Source: Photorhabdus akhurstii (lineage in GTDB: Bacteria; Pseudomonadota; Gammaproteobacteria; Enterobacterales; Enterobacteriaceae). From it: 64,000 bases of DNA. The position numbers were made by a program, and so were the translations under genes. The DNA is taken from positions 1 through 64,000 of the forward strand of contig NZ_RCWE01000006.1 in the NCBI RefSeq assembly GCF_018448925.1, written 5' to 3'. The notes beneath the pieces are model-generated. The model was given only the letters and a program-made list of their open reading frames with translations, did no database searches and was not told the DNA's origin. Of this stretch, positions 11,034 through 20,440 are shown piece after piece (position 1 is the first letter of the stretch; each line of letters begins with the position of its first letter).

Positions 11034-11807
11034 TTAAGCCAGAATACGAGTACCGACGGGAACACCGTTAAACAGGTCGGTCAGTTGATCTGCATGACGC
11101 CAACTAGCGATATCTACCGGGCGACCTAATGTCCTAGCGGCATCTAGAGCTGCATTCACCTTCACAATCATGCCGTCAGTAATGATGCCCTGCACAATAA
11201 GTTGTTCCGCCTTCTCAGCATTAATGTCAGGGATCTTCTGCCCTTTACCATCCAAAATACCGCTAACATCAGAGAGTAATACCAAATCAGCACCTAGCGT
11301 CTGAGCTATCGCCGTTGCTGCCTGATCGGCATTCACATTCATCAATTCCCCTTTATCAGTTACACCAATGGAACTAATAATGGGTATATAACCTGCATCC
11401 AGTAGCGTTTTCAGCAATTTAGCATCGCCCGGCATCGCTTTCCCCACATGCCCCAACTCTTCATTCAGTTGGGAAACCCTGACCACATTACCATCTCCTA
11501 AATATAATCCAACTGATGCAAGTTGATATTTAGTCGCCCACGATAACAAGGTCTTATTGGCTATACCCGCTAACGCTCCCGTAATCATCCCAATTTGATC
11601 AGCGGGTGTTACCCGCAATCCTTGTTTCTTCTCTATCGGTAGCTGCAATTTCTGCATCAACTCATCCACCAGACAGCCACCACCATGAACAATAACCAAC
11701 TGGCGTTCATGCGTTTGTCGATATTCCTGCAATGCAGTAAACACGCGTTCCAACGCTTCTTCACTGTCCAGTAACACGCCACCTAATTTTATGACTAAAG
11801 GTTCCAT
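11034..11807 (-). CDS. argB: acetylglutamate kinase ArgB
   Basis: Phosphorylates N-acetyl-L-glutamate, the second step of arginine synthesis. It is 257 residues, the family length in enterobacteria. Visible are the N-terminal KLGG phosphate-binding motif, IVHGGG (~residue 42) and the [10 protein letters not shown] segment near the ATP site. It lies 25 bp after argC and is followed by argG within the same leftward operon. Confidence 0.96.
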   Translation of the reverse strand: MEPLVIKLGGVLLDSEEALERVFTALQEYRQTHERQLVIVHGGGCLVDELMQKLQLPIEKKQGLRVTPADQIGMITGALAGIANKTLLSWATKYQLASVGLYLGDGNVVRVSQLNEELGHVGKAMPGDAKLLKTLLDAGYIPIISSIGVTDKGELMNVNADQAATAIAQTLGADLVLLSDVSGILDGKGQKIPDINAEKAEQLIVQGIITDGMIVKVNAALDAARTLGRPVDIASWRHADQLTDLFNGVPVGTRILA

Positions 11808-11832
11808 CTGCTTTACTCCTTCATGTCAATCA

Positions 11833-12837
11833 TTAAAGTAATGCCTGAGTTTCTTCAAACCCAAAACGTATATTCATACACTGAACTGCCTGAGCTGCCG
11901 CACCTTTCAAAAGATTATCCTCAGTACCCACAACAATCAGGTGATCATCCTGTACAACAAAACCGATATCACAGAACGGTAGCCCAACAACGGATTTCAG
12001 TGCCGGTACCCCTTTGTTGTAGAGCCGCACCAATGGCTTATCCTTGTATGCTTGCTGATAAGCTTCATTTATCTGTTCTGCGGTAACACCTGACTTCAAT
12101 TTACAGGTAATTGTGGCAAGAATACCTCGCACGAAATTGCCAAGATGCGGAGTAAAAATCACCTTAGTTCCCAGATGTTCCTCAATCTCCGGTTGATGAC
12201 GGTGAGTAAATATTCCATAAGGTTGCAAACTGATTTCGCAGAAGCTGTTAGTCATACTGGCTTTCCGACCTGCGCCACTCACGCCACTGGTAGCATTAAT
12301 CACTGGCCAATGGCTGGTATCTAGCAAACTATTTTCCAACAGTGGCTTCAAAGAGAGTTGAGAAACTGTTGGATAACATCCCGGTACAGCAACCAATTGA
12401 GCCTGTTTGATCTTTTCAGCCTGCCATTCGGCAAGCCCATATACTGCTTGTGCTAACCATTCAGTATGCTTATGTTTGAATCCGTAGTATTGTTGATAAA
12501 TCTGAGCATTTTGTATGCGATAGGCACCGGAGAGATCGAACACAATGCAACCTGCCGCCAGAAATAACGGCGCAATGTCATGACTGACTTCATGGGCGGT
12601 GGCAAGGAAAACCACATCAATCCCTTTAGCAACATTAATAATATCAGTCAGCGGTTGCAGCGGCAGATCAACAATGCCTTTATACTGTGGATGTAAATCT
12701 GAGAAACATTTATCTGCATCAACGCTCTGAGCAGAAACCATTAGTCCAACCAGATTTATATGCGGGTGGCGATGCAGATATGCTGCCAGTTCTGCTCCGG
12801 TGTAACCACTTGCACCAACAACCAGCGTATTCAACAT
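11833..12837 (-). CDS. argC: N-acetyl-gamma-glutamyl-phosphate reductase ArgC
   Basis: NADPH-dependent reduction of N-acetylglutamyl phosphate to the semialdehyde. With the ATG at 12837 ([16 protein letters not shown]) it is 334 residues, as in E. coli. The Rossmann GASGYTG motif is at the N-terminus and the catalytic cysteine is in VPGCYPT. The frame runs to 12960 through the operator and into argE, so the upstream starts are unlikely. It is the first gene of argCBGH, divergent from argE. Confidence 0.95.
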   Translation of the reverse strand: MLNTLVVGASGYTGAELAAYLHRHPHINLVGLMVSAQSVDADKCFSDLHPQYKGIVDLPLQPLTDIINVAKGIDVVFLATAHEVSHDIAPLFLAAGCIVFDLSGAYRIQNAQIYQQYYGFKHKHTEWLAQAVYGLAEWQAEKIKQAQLVAVPGCYPTVSQLSLKPLLENSLLDTSHWPVINATSGVSGAGRKASMTNSFCEISLQPYGIFTHRHQPEIEEHLGTKVIFTPHLGNFVRGILATITCKLKSGVTAEQINEAYQQAYKDKPLVRLYNKGVPALKSVVGLPFCDIGFVVQDDHLIVVGTEDNLLKGAAAQAVQCMNIRFGFEETQALL

Positions 12838-12874
12838 AGGATATCTTACCTTGTGCTCAGTATCTAAACAGTAT

Positions 12875-12913
12875 AGTGTATTTTTATTCAAAAAAAATGC
12901 ATGAATATTGATA
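12875..12913. promoter_or_regulatory. tandem ARG boxes (ArgR operator) between argE and argC
   Basis: Two 18-bp ArgR half-operators fit the consensus wnTGAATwwwwATTCAnw: AGTGTATTTTTATTCAAA (12875-12892) and AATGCATGAATATTGATA (12896-12913). They are separated by 3 bp, the spacing typical of ArgR hexamer operators. The position in the 101-bp gap between divergent starts suggests joint repression of argE and argCBGH by arginine-bound ArgR. Confidence 0.8.
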
Positions 12914-12938
12914 CTATCATGAATAAAGGCTGTCAACA

Positions 12939-14096
12939 GTGAATATAAAATTACCTCCATTTATTGAGTTATTTCGGCAACTAATCGCGACGCCATCTAT
13001 CAGTGCCACCGATATCAGTATTGACCAGAGTAATGAATCTCTCATCAACCTACTGGCAAGTTGGTTAAAGGAAATTGGTTTCGAGATTGAGATACAACCC
13101 GTCCCCGAGACCCACGGAAAATACAATCTACTGGCGACGCTGGGGAGTGGCCCAGGTGGATTACTCCTATGTGGGCACACTGATACTGTCCCCTTTGATG
13201 AAGGGCTTTGGGCTAAAGATCCCTTCACCCTGACAGAACGAGATAACAAACTGTATGGTTTAGGTACAGCAGACATGAAAGGCTTTTTCGCCTTTATTAT
13301 TGATGCGTTGCGAGACATTGATGTCAGTAAAATAACCCGTCCGCTGTACATTCTGGCAACCGCAGATGAAGAGACAACAATGGCGGGAGCCCGCTATTTC
13401 GCCGCAAGTACCACTATTCGACCAGATTTCGCTATTATCGGTGAACCGACCTCATTGCATCCTATCTGCGCACATAAAGGACATTTATCGAACGCTATTC
13501 GCATTGTTGGTCAATCCGGGCATTCCAGTGATCCAGACCGTGGTATAAACGCCATTGATTTGATGCACGAATCTATTGGGCACTTGATTGAACTACGCAA
13601 TACGCTAAAAGAGCGCTATAACAACCCGGCATTTGCCATTCCATATCCAACCATGAATTTCGGCTATATTCACGGAGGTGATGCAGTAAACCGTATTTGT
13701 GCCCATTGTGAATTGCATATGGATATTCGCCCGTTACCGGGACTAACGTTACAGGATCTGAACGACCTGTTAAATGAAGCCCTTGAACCAGTGAAGCAGC
13801 GTTGGCCTGGCCGTCTGACTATCAACGAATTACATCCCCCTATTCCCGGTTATGCATGCCCAACCGATCACAAAATGATTGATGTGATAGAGAAACTGCT
13901 AGGCCGCAAGGCTGAAACGGTCAACTACTGTACCGAAGCACCATTCATTCAGGAATTATGTCCCACATTGGTACTTGGCCCAGGTTCTATTGCACAAGCA
14001 CATCAGCCGGATGAGTTTATTGATATGTCGTTTATTGAACCTACCAGAAAGATAATTTCTCAGTTAATAGATCATTTTTGTCTAAGCAATAATTAA
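12939..14096 (+). CDS. argE: acetylornithine deacetylase ArgE
   Basis: Zn-dependent M20-family hydrolase releasing ornithine from N-acetylornithine. It has 385 residues (E. coli 383). It shows the metal-site histidine/aspartate in [14 protein letters not shown], the catalytic acidic pair in [13 protein letters not shown], the GEPTSLHP segment and a C-terminal metal ligand in [10 protein letters not shown]. The start is GTG at 12939, giving [10 protein letters not shown], which aligns with the E. coli N-terminus. It is divergent from argC over the ARG boxes. Confidence 0.95.
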   Translation: MNIKLPPFIELFRQLIATPSISATDISIDQSNESLINLLASWLKEIGFEIEIQPVPETHGKYNLLATLGSGPGGLLLCGHTDTVPFDEGLWAKDPFTLTERDNKLYGLGTADMKGFFAFIIDALRDIDVSKITRPLYILATADEETTMAGARYFAASTTIRPDFAIIGEPTSLHPICAHKGHLSNAIRIVGQSGHSSDPDRGINAIDLMHESIGHLIELRNTLKERYNNPAFAIPYPTMNFGYIHGGDAVNRICAHCELHMDIRPLPGLTLQDLNDLLNEALEPVKQRWPGRLTINELHPPIPGYACPTDHKMIDVIEKLLGRKAETVNYCTEAPFIQELCPTLVLGPGSIAQAHQPDEFIDMSFIEPTRKIISQLIDHFCLSNN

Positions 14097-14107
14097 TCGT
14101 TTTACTC

Positions 14108-14129
14108 GTCCCCCAAAAGTCAGGGGGAC
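14108..14129 (+). terminator. GC-rich hairpin after argE
   Basis: Stem GTCCCCC (14108-14114) / GGGGGAC (14123-14129) with loop AAAAGTCA. No T-tract follows, so it may be a weak or factor-assisted terminator. The remaining ~250 bp to ppc hold its promoter; I see nothing else there. Confidence 0.45.
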
Positions 14130-14377
14130 TCAAGCATCATAACTAGCAACAAAAGCCCCTTCCCCAAGCCTCCTGCGCATAAGTAATACTTATGGAACGT
14201 GACCTGCCATTAAATTTTAGAAATTTCGCCAAAACTGATGATTTTCTGATATGAATATGAAGGTTTAGGGTAAATGCAACACTGTGGCGACACAAAAAAC
14301 AACTTTCCGTCACTTAAATAAAATTTTTCTACAGGAACAGAACCAACATTCTGCCAGCAATAAAGGCCAAGAGTCAT

Positions 14378-17014
14378 ATGAACCAACAATATTCCGCAAT
14401 GCGTAGTAATGTCAGCATGCTAGGTAAGCTGCTCGGAGACACAATCAAAGAAGCGTTAGGAGAAGATATTCTCGATAAAGTCGAGACTATCCGTAAATTA
14501 TCCAAATCATCCCGCGCAGGCAACGAAATACATCGCCAGCAACTATTATCTACCTTGCAAAACCTATCTAATGATGAACTATTGCCAGTTGCCCGCGCTT
14601 TCAACCAATTTCTCAACCTAACAAACGTTGCAGAACAGTATCACAGCATCTCCCCACATGGTGAAGCCGCCAGTAATCCCGTTGCGTTAGCGAAATTATT
14701 CACCCAGTTAAAAGAAAAAAATTTCAATAACGACGATCTGAAAAAAGCGGTCAATGAGCTGTCTATTGAACTGGTCCTCACAGCTCACCCTACTGAAATC
14801 GCGCGTCGTACATTAATTCACAAGCTGGTGGCAGTTAACACTTGTCTATCGCAACTCGATCACGATGATCTGGCAGATTATGAGCGTAACAACATTATGC
14901 GTCGTCTGCGTCAATTAGTTGCCCAGTCATGGCATACCGATGAAATCCGTAAAATTCGCCCAACTCCAATTGATGAAGCTAAGTGGGGCTTCGCTATGGT
15001 AGAAAACAGCTTGTGGGAGGGCGTACCGGCATTTCTGCGTGAATTTAATGAACAACTGGAAGAGTCAATCGATTACAGCCTGCCGGTTGAAGCGGTACCT
15101 ATCCGCTTTACTTCCTGGATGGGCGGCGACCGCGACGGTAATCCAAATGTAACGGCTGAAGTGACTCATCATGTATTACTGCTTAGCCGCTGGAAAGCAG
15201 CCGATCTATTCCTGAAAGATATTCAGGTTCTGGTTTCTGAACTATCCATGTCTGAATGTACACCCGAAGTTCGTAAGCTAGCAGGTGGTGATGAAATTCT
15301 GGAACCTTACCGAGAAATTGCTAAAAAATTGCGGGCACAACTCAGCAATACATTGACTTATTTGGAGAAACAACTGAAAGGAGAGCAAGTTCTGCCACCA
15401 ACTGATCTGCTGGTGGATAATGAACAACTTTGGCAACCACTTTACGCCTGTTATCAGTCACTAAAAACCTGCGGAATGGAAATCATTGCCAATGGTCAGC
15501 TATTAGATATCTTGCGCCGTATCCGCTGCTTTGGCCTGTCGCTGGTACGCATTGATGTGCGCCAAGAAAGTACCCGCCATACAACCGCCATTTCTGAATT
15601 AACGCAATATCTGGAATTAGGTAACTACGCCAGTTGGTCAGAAGAAGAAAAACAGGCTTTCCTACTGCATGAACTACACTCAAAACGTCCATTGATCCCA
15701 CATAACTGGCAACCAAGCACAGAAACGCAAGAAGTTTTCGCAACCTGTAAAGTCATTGCAAAGTCACCGCAAGACGCTATCGCCGCTTACGTTATCTCAA
15801 TGGCAAAAGTACCTTCTGATGTATTAGCAGTTCACTTACTACTGAAAGAAGCTGGTTGTCCGTTCACCTTACCCGTTGCACCGCTATTCGAAACCCTTGA
15901 TGACCTGAATAATGCTGAAAATGTCATTCAGCAATTGATGGATATTAAGTGGTATCGCAAACTGATTCAGGATAAGCAGATGGTGATGATTGGTTATTCT
16001 GATTCAGCGAAAGATGCCGGAGTGATGGCTGCGGCATGGGCGCAATACCGAGCACAGGATGCCTTGATTAAAGTTTGTGAAAAAGAAGGCGTTACGCTGA
16101 CTTTGTTCCACGGTCGCGGAGGCACCATTGGTCGTGGCGGTGCGCCAGCACATGCAGCACTGCTTTCCCAACCACCGGGAAGCTTAAAAGGCGGCCTACG
16201 TGTAACTGAACAGGGTGAAATGATCCGCTTTAAATTCGGTCTGCCACAGGTCACTATCAGTAGCTTAGCCTTATATGCCAGTGCAATTCTGGAAGCAAAC
16301 CTACTACCACCACCGGAGCCTAAACTGGAATGGCATCAGGTGATGGATACCCTATCTGATGTTTCCTGCAAGATGTATCGTGATTATGTGCGTGAACAGC
16401 CCGATTTTGTGCCTTATTTCCGCGCTGCAACGCCAGAACAGGAATTAGCTAGACTGCCTTTAGGTTCTCGCCCAGCCAAACGTCATCCGGCAGGTGGCGT
16501 GGAAAGTTTACGCGCTATCCCGTGGATTTTCGCCTGGACACAGAATCGCCTAATGTTGCCAGCCTGGTTAGGTGCTGGTGCTGCGCTACAAAAAGTTGTC
16601 AATGATGGGAAGCAGGATGTACTAGCAGAAATGTGCCGTAATTGGCCTTTCTTTACCACTCGCATTGGTATGTTGGAAATGGTCTTCGCTAAAGCCGACT
16701 TGTGGCTGGCGGAATATTATGATCATCGTCTGGTAGATAAGAACTTATGGCCGTTAGGCCAGAAACTGCGCGAGCAACTTTCCGCAGATATTAAGACGGT
16801 ATTAACCATTTCCAAAGATGAACACCTGATGGCAGATCTACCGTGGATTGCAGAATCAATCGCCCTGCGTAATGTTTACACTGATCCATTAAACGTCTTA
16901 CAGGCAGAACTATTACTGCGTTCCCGTCAACAGCAGCATCCCGATCCTCAGGTTGAACAAGCGTTGATGGTAACCATTGCCGGTATCGCAGCGGGAATGC
17001 GAAATACAGGTTAG
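14378..17014 (+). CDS. ppc: phosphoenolpyruvate carboxylase Ppc
   Basis: Anaplerotic carboxylation of phosphoenolpyruvate to oxaloacetate. The 878 residues (E. coli 883) contain the catalytic histidine in [11 protein letters not shown] (~residue 135), the glycine-rich catalytic loop [11 protein letters not shown] (~residue 575) and the conserved C-terminus GMRNTG. The ATG at 14378 gives the family N-terminus [16 protein letters not shown]. It neighbours argE, as in E. coli; on its other side the E. coli synteny is lost. Confidence 0.97.
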   Translation: MNQQYSAMRSNVSMLGKLLGDTIKEALGEDILDKVETIRKLSKSSRAGNEIHRQQLLSTLQNLSNDELLPVARAFNQFLNLTNVAEQYHSISPHGEAASNPVALAKLFTQLKEKNFNNDDLKKAVNELSIELVLTAHPTEIARRTLIHKLVAVNTCLSQLDHDDLADYERNNIMRRLRQLVAQSWHTDEIRKIRPTPIDEAKWGFAMVENSLWEGVPAFLREFNEQLEESIDYSLPVEAVPIRFTSWMGGDRDGNPNVTAEVTHHVLLLSRWKAADLFLKDIQVLVSELSMSECTPEVRKLAGGDEILEPYREIAKKLRAQLSNTLTYLEKQLKGEQVLPPTDLLVDNEQLWQPLYACYQSLKTCGMEIIANGQLLDILRRIRCFGLSLVRIDVRQESTRHTTAISELTQYLELGNYASWSEEEKQAFLLHELHSKRPLIPHNWQPSTETQEVFATCKVIAKSPQDAIAAYVISMAKVPSDVLAVHLLLKEAGCPFTLPVAPLFETLDDLNNAENVIQQLMDIKWYRKLIQDKQMVMIGYSDSAKDAGVMAAAWAQYRAQDALIKVCEKEGVTLTLFHGRGGTIGRGGAPAHAALLSQPPGSLKGGLRVTEQGEMIRFKFGLPQVTISSLALYASAILEANLLPPPEPKLEWHQVMDTLSDVSCKMYRDYVREQPDFVPYFRAATPEQELARLPLGSRPAKRHPAGGVESLRAIPWIFAWTQNRLMLPAWLGAGAALQKVVNDGKQDVLAEMCRNWPFFTTRIGMLEMVFAKADLWLAEYYDHRLVDKNLWPLGQKLREQLSADIKTVLTISKDEHLMADLPWIAESIALRNVYTDPLNVLQAELLLRSRQQQHPDPQVEQALMVTIAGIAAGMRNTG

Positions 17015-17059
17015 TCGCTGTCAGGAGGAAACAATCTCAGCGCGATTGTAGTGACATTA

Positions 17060-17112
17060 TTGAGCACAGTACTGAAATCTTCCCCAAACAAACCAGTACA
17101 AAATGTGCTCAA
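17060..17112. repeat. interrupted inverted repeat downstream of ppc
   Basis: Outer arms TTGAGCACA (17060-17068) / TGTGCTCAA (17104-17112) are perfect, and inner arms GTACT (17069-17073) / AGTAC (17095-17099) can extend the stem. No T-run follows. It marks the left edge of the accessory region and could be a ppc mRNA 3' structure or a small repeat element. Confidence 0.55.
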
Positions 17113-17321
17113 TAGACAACAAAAAAGAGGTTATTTCTCACAAGTGAAGCGTAATTGAGGAAAAATTCCTTATCATTTATCCACCTTTGTTCCTCAGTGA
17201 AATAAGCAAGCAAACAATCACCTCCGCAAAAATTTCGATCATTACATAAATAAAATTTAATAATGTGATTTTCGCTCACTTCCCTAAAATTGGATTTTTC
17301 CATTTCTAAGAGAATTCAATA

Positions 17322-17900
17322 ATGAAGAAAAATAAACTTGCTATGCTGTTATCTCTTGCTTCCTTGTTTGGCATTAATGCCTATGCCCAAACAGAGCAAC
17401 CGAAAGAGGTCTCTACTGCTCAAAACGCCCTGGCAGCGCAATCCCAGCTACTACCTAACCCTGAGAGCCCCATCCGAGCTGAAGAGAAGGAGCTCAACAC
17501 TAAGTCTGAGGTAGCTTACGTTGCCGCGCCTCCGCTAACCAATATGTGGGTCTATGCCGTTGGCTCAACGAATTGCGGATGGGAATACACTTCCAACTTA
17601 CCGGTGACGAACTGCAATCACGGAGGATATCAGCTCCGCGCCGCCGTTCTGGAAATTGGCTATGGATATAATTCCTTTGCTTGGATGAACGGCGGTACAC
17701 TGCCATACTCGCTGTACTCTTCTACACCAGTGTGCATTACAAACGGGCAATACAATTGGCCATGTGCTGCGGGCCAAATTGTGGTTGGCTTCCTGAAAGA
17801 ATACAGCCTCGATGGCTACCAAAATGGTATCTTCAGCTACCAGAACACTTCTGCTAATTGGCCTCGAAATACCATGTCAACGCAGATCAGCATTCTTTGA
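17322..17900 (+). CDS. small secreted protein, possibly DUF4879/YolA-like
   Basis: 192 residues with a clear signal peptide (MKKNKLAMLLSLASLFGINAYA, cleavage near residue 22). A low-complexity Glu/Gln/Ala stretch follows to ~60, then a compact domain starting APPLTNMWVYAVGSTNCGWEY. That domain has four cysteines, arranged for two possible disulfides, and many Tyr, Trp, Gly and Asn. The opening of the domain (APPLT..xVGS.N..WE) recalls the DUF4879 family of Bacillus YolA, but only from memory. It would be periplasmic or extracellular. Its own terminator follows, and the gene stands alone on this strand. Its function is unknown. Confidence 0.7.
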   Translation: MKKNKLAMLLSLASLFGINAYAQTEQPKEVSTAQNALAAQSQLLPNPESPIRAEEKELNTKSEVAYVAAPPLTNMWVYAVGSTNCGWEYTSNLPVTNCNHGGYQLRAAVLEIGYGYNSFAWMNGGTLPYSLYSSTPVCITNGQYNWPCAAGQIVVGFLKEYSLDGYQNGIFSYQNTSANWPRNTMSTQISIL

Positions 17901-17932
17901 CCTGCTGAAATCCATTTAAGAGTCTATTAAGA

Positions 17933-17955
17933 GGGGCGGGAAACCGCCCTTGTTC
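17933..17955 (+). terminator. terminator of the secreted-protein gene
   Basis: GGGCGG (17934-17939) GAAA loop CCGCCC (17944-17949), followed by a short T-rich tail (TTGTTC). Confidence 0.7.
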
Positions 17956-18109
17956 ATTCTTACGCACAGGTATCGACGCCGATGGTTTAACTTCGTAATT
18001 AGGAAATTATATAAAATTAATTTAAAAGTTTACCTCGGTGAATTTCTCACAAATTATTTCCGTCAGGCTCCCCCGTAGGAAAACCTGTACCCAGTAATAA
18101 CATTACTAG

Positions 18110-18163
18110 TCAGCGAGTGGTATAACGAATGCACAAAATAATATCGCTCGTGGCTTGCAATAA
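18110..18163 (-). pseudogene. remnant of the 3' end of a Tc toxin A-subunit gene
   Basis: On the minus strand these bases read LLQATSDIILCIRYTTR followed by TGA. This matches the last codons of tcbA in this window (ILQTMSDIILHIRYTIR). Nucleotide similarity continues past the stop codon into the terminator hairpin (TCAGGCTCCCCC at 18063-18074 here, 21621-21632 after tcbA). Upstream the frame closes within three codons and similarity ends before 18195, where the chaperone gene ends. So only the tail and terminator of a second Tc A gene survive, directly downstream of the effector/chaperone pair. Confidence 0.85.
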
Positions 18164-18194
18164 CACACCTGATTAATCTCTTAAAGTTTTTCGC

Positions 18195-18590
18195 CTAAAC
18201 TTTGTGCCAAGAACTCCCTTGAATACTGAATGTCGGCCATTCTTGGCTTTCAGTGATAGGGACCGTAGCTGTAAGGTTCCTGGCTTGCTGTAACATCCGC
18301 TCGACCAAGTTGACCAACAACTCAGCATCCAGCCTCTCCAACCATTCACGGCTCCAGAGCAGAGTCTCACCCTCACCGCTACGGCTCAGTTGCAATGATG
18401 GCCAATCGGCCAGTGTAGCCAACGAACAAGGTTCGACATCACCTAACGGAATAAACAAAGTTACCAACTCATCGCGTTGGCGGATATGCAAACTAAAAGG
18501 GCCGAGCAGCAGATCGAGTCCCTCCGAATGTAGAGATTCTTCGGCCTGCCCAAGGCGTCGGCACAGTTCTGATAATAAGGAATTGAACAT
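18195..18590 (-). CDS. putative type III secretion chaperone of the SycT/CesT type
   Basis: 131 residues, Leu/Glu-rich and acidic, with an N-terminal helix (FNSLLSELCRRLG), alternating beta segments (LHIRQRDELVTLFIPLGDV) and a C-terminal helix. This is the size and layout of class I effector chaperones. It starts 2 nt after the effector's stop, with AAAGAG inside the effector 3' end as ribosome site, so translation is probably coupled. Effector-then-chaperone order with a ~130-residue chaperone parallels Yersinia yopT-sycT. The cassette is clearly GC-richer than its flanks, suggesting transfer. Specific family membership is inference. Confidence 0.6.
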   Translation of the reverse strand: MFNSLLSELCRRLGQAEESLHSEGLDLLLGPFSLHIRQRDELVTLFIPLGDVEPCSLATLADWPSLQLSRSGEGETLLWSREWLERLDAELLVNLVERMLQQARNLTATVPITESQEWPTFSIQGSSWHKV

Positions 18591-18592
18591 GG

Positions 18593-19528
18593 TTACTCTT
18601 TATGGTTGTCAAACACAGATTCAGTCGGCGGCCACAGGTTAGCGATCGGAGGATTACTCGGCGTACCTTGCAATCTACCACCTATGGTAGCAGCCCAAGG
18701 ATCGATGACGTGTGCTTGCTTACCCCAAGTTTCGGGTTTGCTGAGTTCACTGCTGGGATCGCGCCCGACCACCACGAAGCAATGGGTCTGGGTATGCCCC
18801 TTAGAGCCACGATGAGCGACTACCTCAATGCGCTGCTGGTCACCTTGATTGTGCTTCACCAGTTCGGCTGCCGCAGAATAAGCTAAAGTGGTGCAGCAAC
18901 CCGCTTGGGCTTGGGCGACACGGGCGGCGATAGATTGCAGTTGGTTAAGACTGACGTTGCCTTGTTTAGCGGCGATAGCCGCCATGTTGGACATCATGTT
19001 GGCTTGGTTGTTACCCCTCAGACGATCCGGGTTGTCATTGAATAACTTCAATCTCTCCATGATTTGCTGATAATGAGGATTCTGTTTGCTGACGAAAGTG
19101 CCAGCATCAGTGCATGCGTAAGTTCCCATCTTCTGTAAAGCTGGCATAGCCTGCTGCAACATAGCTTGGGGACCGGTCGTCATCACCTTTGGCTGGAAAG
19201 TGCGCACCATAGCGCCTTGTTCTGCCAGAGCCTGTTTAAGCTCGGCAAGGCGGGTGCTACGGGCTGCTACCTCTTTAGGGTGGTGGTTCTCCCAGTGCTG
19301 GATGGCATCTTGCACCCGCTGGGCTTGCGCGCTGTTGGGAGCACTCTGCAACTGGCGCAATTCGGCGATCAAGTGCTTGAGATCCGAGCTCTGGAAATGC
19401 AGCGAGCCACGTCGGACAGACTGTTCAAACAAGCGGTTGCCCTGTTCGAGTAGGGGAGAAGATACGGTGTGCTGAGGAGCTTGCGTTTGGCTAAGTGGCA
19501 CATGACCGCTGATGGATGAAATTGGCAT
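18593..19528 (-). CDS. putative type III secreted effector, papain-like Cys-His-Asp enzyme
   Basis: 311 residues with no signal peptide. The N-terminal part (MPISSISGHVPLSQTQ) is Ser/Gln-rich, as in secreted effectors, and is followed by a long helical region. The C-terminal third carries a likely triad: C211 or C212 in AGCCTTLAYSAA, H249 in THCFVVVGRD, D276 in HVIDPWA. The Cys-His spacing (~38) is far shorter than in YopT (~119) and closer to papain-like toxin domains such as the Pasteurella toxin C3 domain. A protease, deamidase or transglutaminase are all possible. A YopT-like effector, LopT, is known in Photorhabdus; this may be that gene, but the motif spacing argues for caution. The ATG at 19528 follows GGAAAAGG; the frame opens at 19543. 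Confidence 0.6.
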   Translation of the reverse strand: MPISSISGHVPLSQTQAPQHTVSSPLLEQGNRLFEQSVRRGSLHFQSSDLKHLIAELRQLQSAPNSAQAQRVQDAIQHWENHHPKEVAARSTRLAELKQALAEQGAMVRTFQPKVMTTGPQAMLQQAMPALQKMGTYACTDAGTFVSKQNPHYQQIMERLKLFNDNPDRLRGNNQANMMSNMAAIAAKQGNVSLNQLQSIAARVAQAQAGCCTTLAYSAAAELVKHNQGDQQRIEVVAHRGSKGHTQTHCFVVVGRDPSSELSKPETWGKQAHVIDPWAATIGGRLQGTPSNPPIANLWPPTESVFDNHKE

Positions 19529-19849
19529 AACCTTTTCCAACATAAATTGAATTAATTAAGGGCATCTTAGTATTTTTCCTGTCCTGCTTATGTAAAAAAG
19601 TGACCCGATTTTTATCTGTTTTAGATGTCAGAGGAGAAGGATTATCCGGGGATAGGTGTCTAGGATTATTGAACCACAACAGCTCATACTGGACGAAGGC
19701 TTATGGCGGACTTTACTTATTAAACCGAGATAATCTAACAATGACAATGTAGTGTGGGGATACAAACTCAATATTAAAACTTGTTTACTCAATTTTTATG
19801 CAGCAAAATACCGTATACGTTAATTTACCGTACTTAAAGAGGAATAGTA
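19529..19849. other. intergenic region between the effector gene and the orphan antitoxin
   Basis: AT-rich DNA that must hold the leftward promoter of the effector and the rightward promoter of the small antitoxin gene. A -10-like TACTAAGAT lies on the minus strand near 19560-19580. I see no further gene and no convincing operator. Confidence 0.4.
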
Positions 19850-20119
19850 ATGACTGCTATCACTCGATTTGATTTAAAGATGGACACAGATGAAAGGGAA
19901 GTTATTTCTCACGCTGCGGCTTTAATGGGCACAACAATGGCTGCATTCGTACGCACAGCAGCTAAAGAGAAAGCACGTGAGCTATTAGGTAGAGACTCTC
20001 GCATAACAATGACAGTTCAGGATTTTCAGGCATTCACAACCGCTTTGAATGACGCTTTTACCCCCAATGCTGCTTTACAAAACGCAATAAATGCTGTACG
20101 CAAGGTGAAACGTGTTTGA
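19850..20119 (+). CDS. DUF1778 (TacA-like) antitoxin, apparently orphan
   Basis: 89 residues. The N-terminal ribbon-helix-helix (TRFDLKMDTDEREVISHAAALMGTTMAAFVRTAA) is typical of DUF1778 antitoxins that pair with GNAT acetyltransferase toxins, followed by a toxin-binding tail with VQDFQAFTTALN. It would repress its own promoter as a dimer and neutralise a toxin. An in-frame GTG overlaps its last 8 bases, the usual toxin start arrangement, but that frame ends after 30 residues. The toxin therefore appears lost. Confidence 0.75.
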   Translation: MTAITRFDLKMDTDEREVISHAAALMGTTMAAFVRTAAKEKARELLGRDSRITMTVQDFQAFTTALNDAFTPNAALQNAINAVRKVKRV

Positions 20120-20204
20120 AGAGAATTTCTTGATCCAAACTACTAAGAACGTACCCAACACAAACTATATTGCCAGAAAAAATAAAAATCCATATCTGCA
20201 TTGA
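20112..20204 (+). pseudogene. truncated partner toxin start
   Basis: A 30-codon frame beginning GTG TTT GAA GAG, overlapping the antitoxin stop by 8 bp, ends in TGA at 20204. A full GNAT toxin would be about 160-170 residues. The overlap suggests this is where the toxin began, but too little remains to prove it. The following ~200 bp hold nothing I recognise. Confidence 0.35.
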
Positions 20205-20410
20205 GTCGATATCCATATAGCTATTTAGCACGAAATGGACAAGAATATTTTACAATATATGTGTAGAATATAGGGCGTATACAGTGTTAACTATATACTT
20301 TAAAAGGCGTATGAACGGGATAGCGGAAGCTAGGCGTCTCATCCAACCAATGGTTACCAGCCCAAGAGCGGTTATAAAGAGTTCCCAGTTAATTTTCTTA
20401 GTTATAAAGT

Positions 20411-20440
20411 AAAAAACCTCTCATTATTGTGAGGTTTTTT
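20411..20440. terminator. strong bidirectional terminator
   Basis: AAAAAACCTC / GAGGTTTTTT around the loop TCATTATTGT. It overlaps the stop codon of the leftward ORF to its right and would end transcription in both directions. Confidence 0.85.

Noticed and set aside
18253-19475. Several plus-strand ORFs opposite the effector and chaperone
   Set aside because: They mirror the GC-richer minus-strand genes and show no recognisable protein features.
18593-19528. Naming the effector yopT/lopT outright
   Set aside because: The Cys-His spacing and surrounding motifs do not match YopT as I remember it, so only the general fold and context are claimed.
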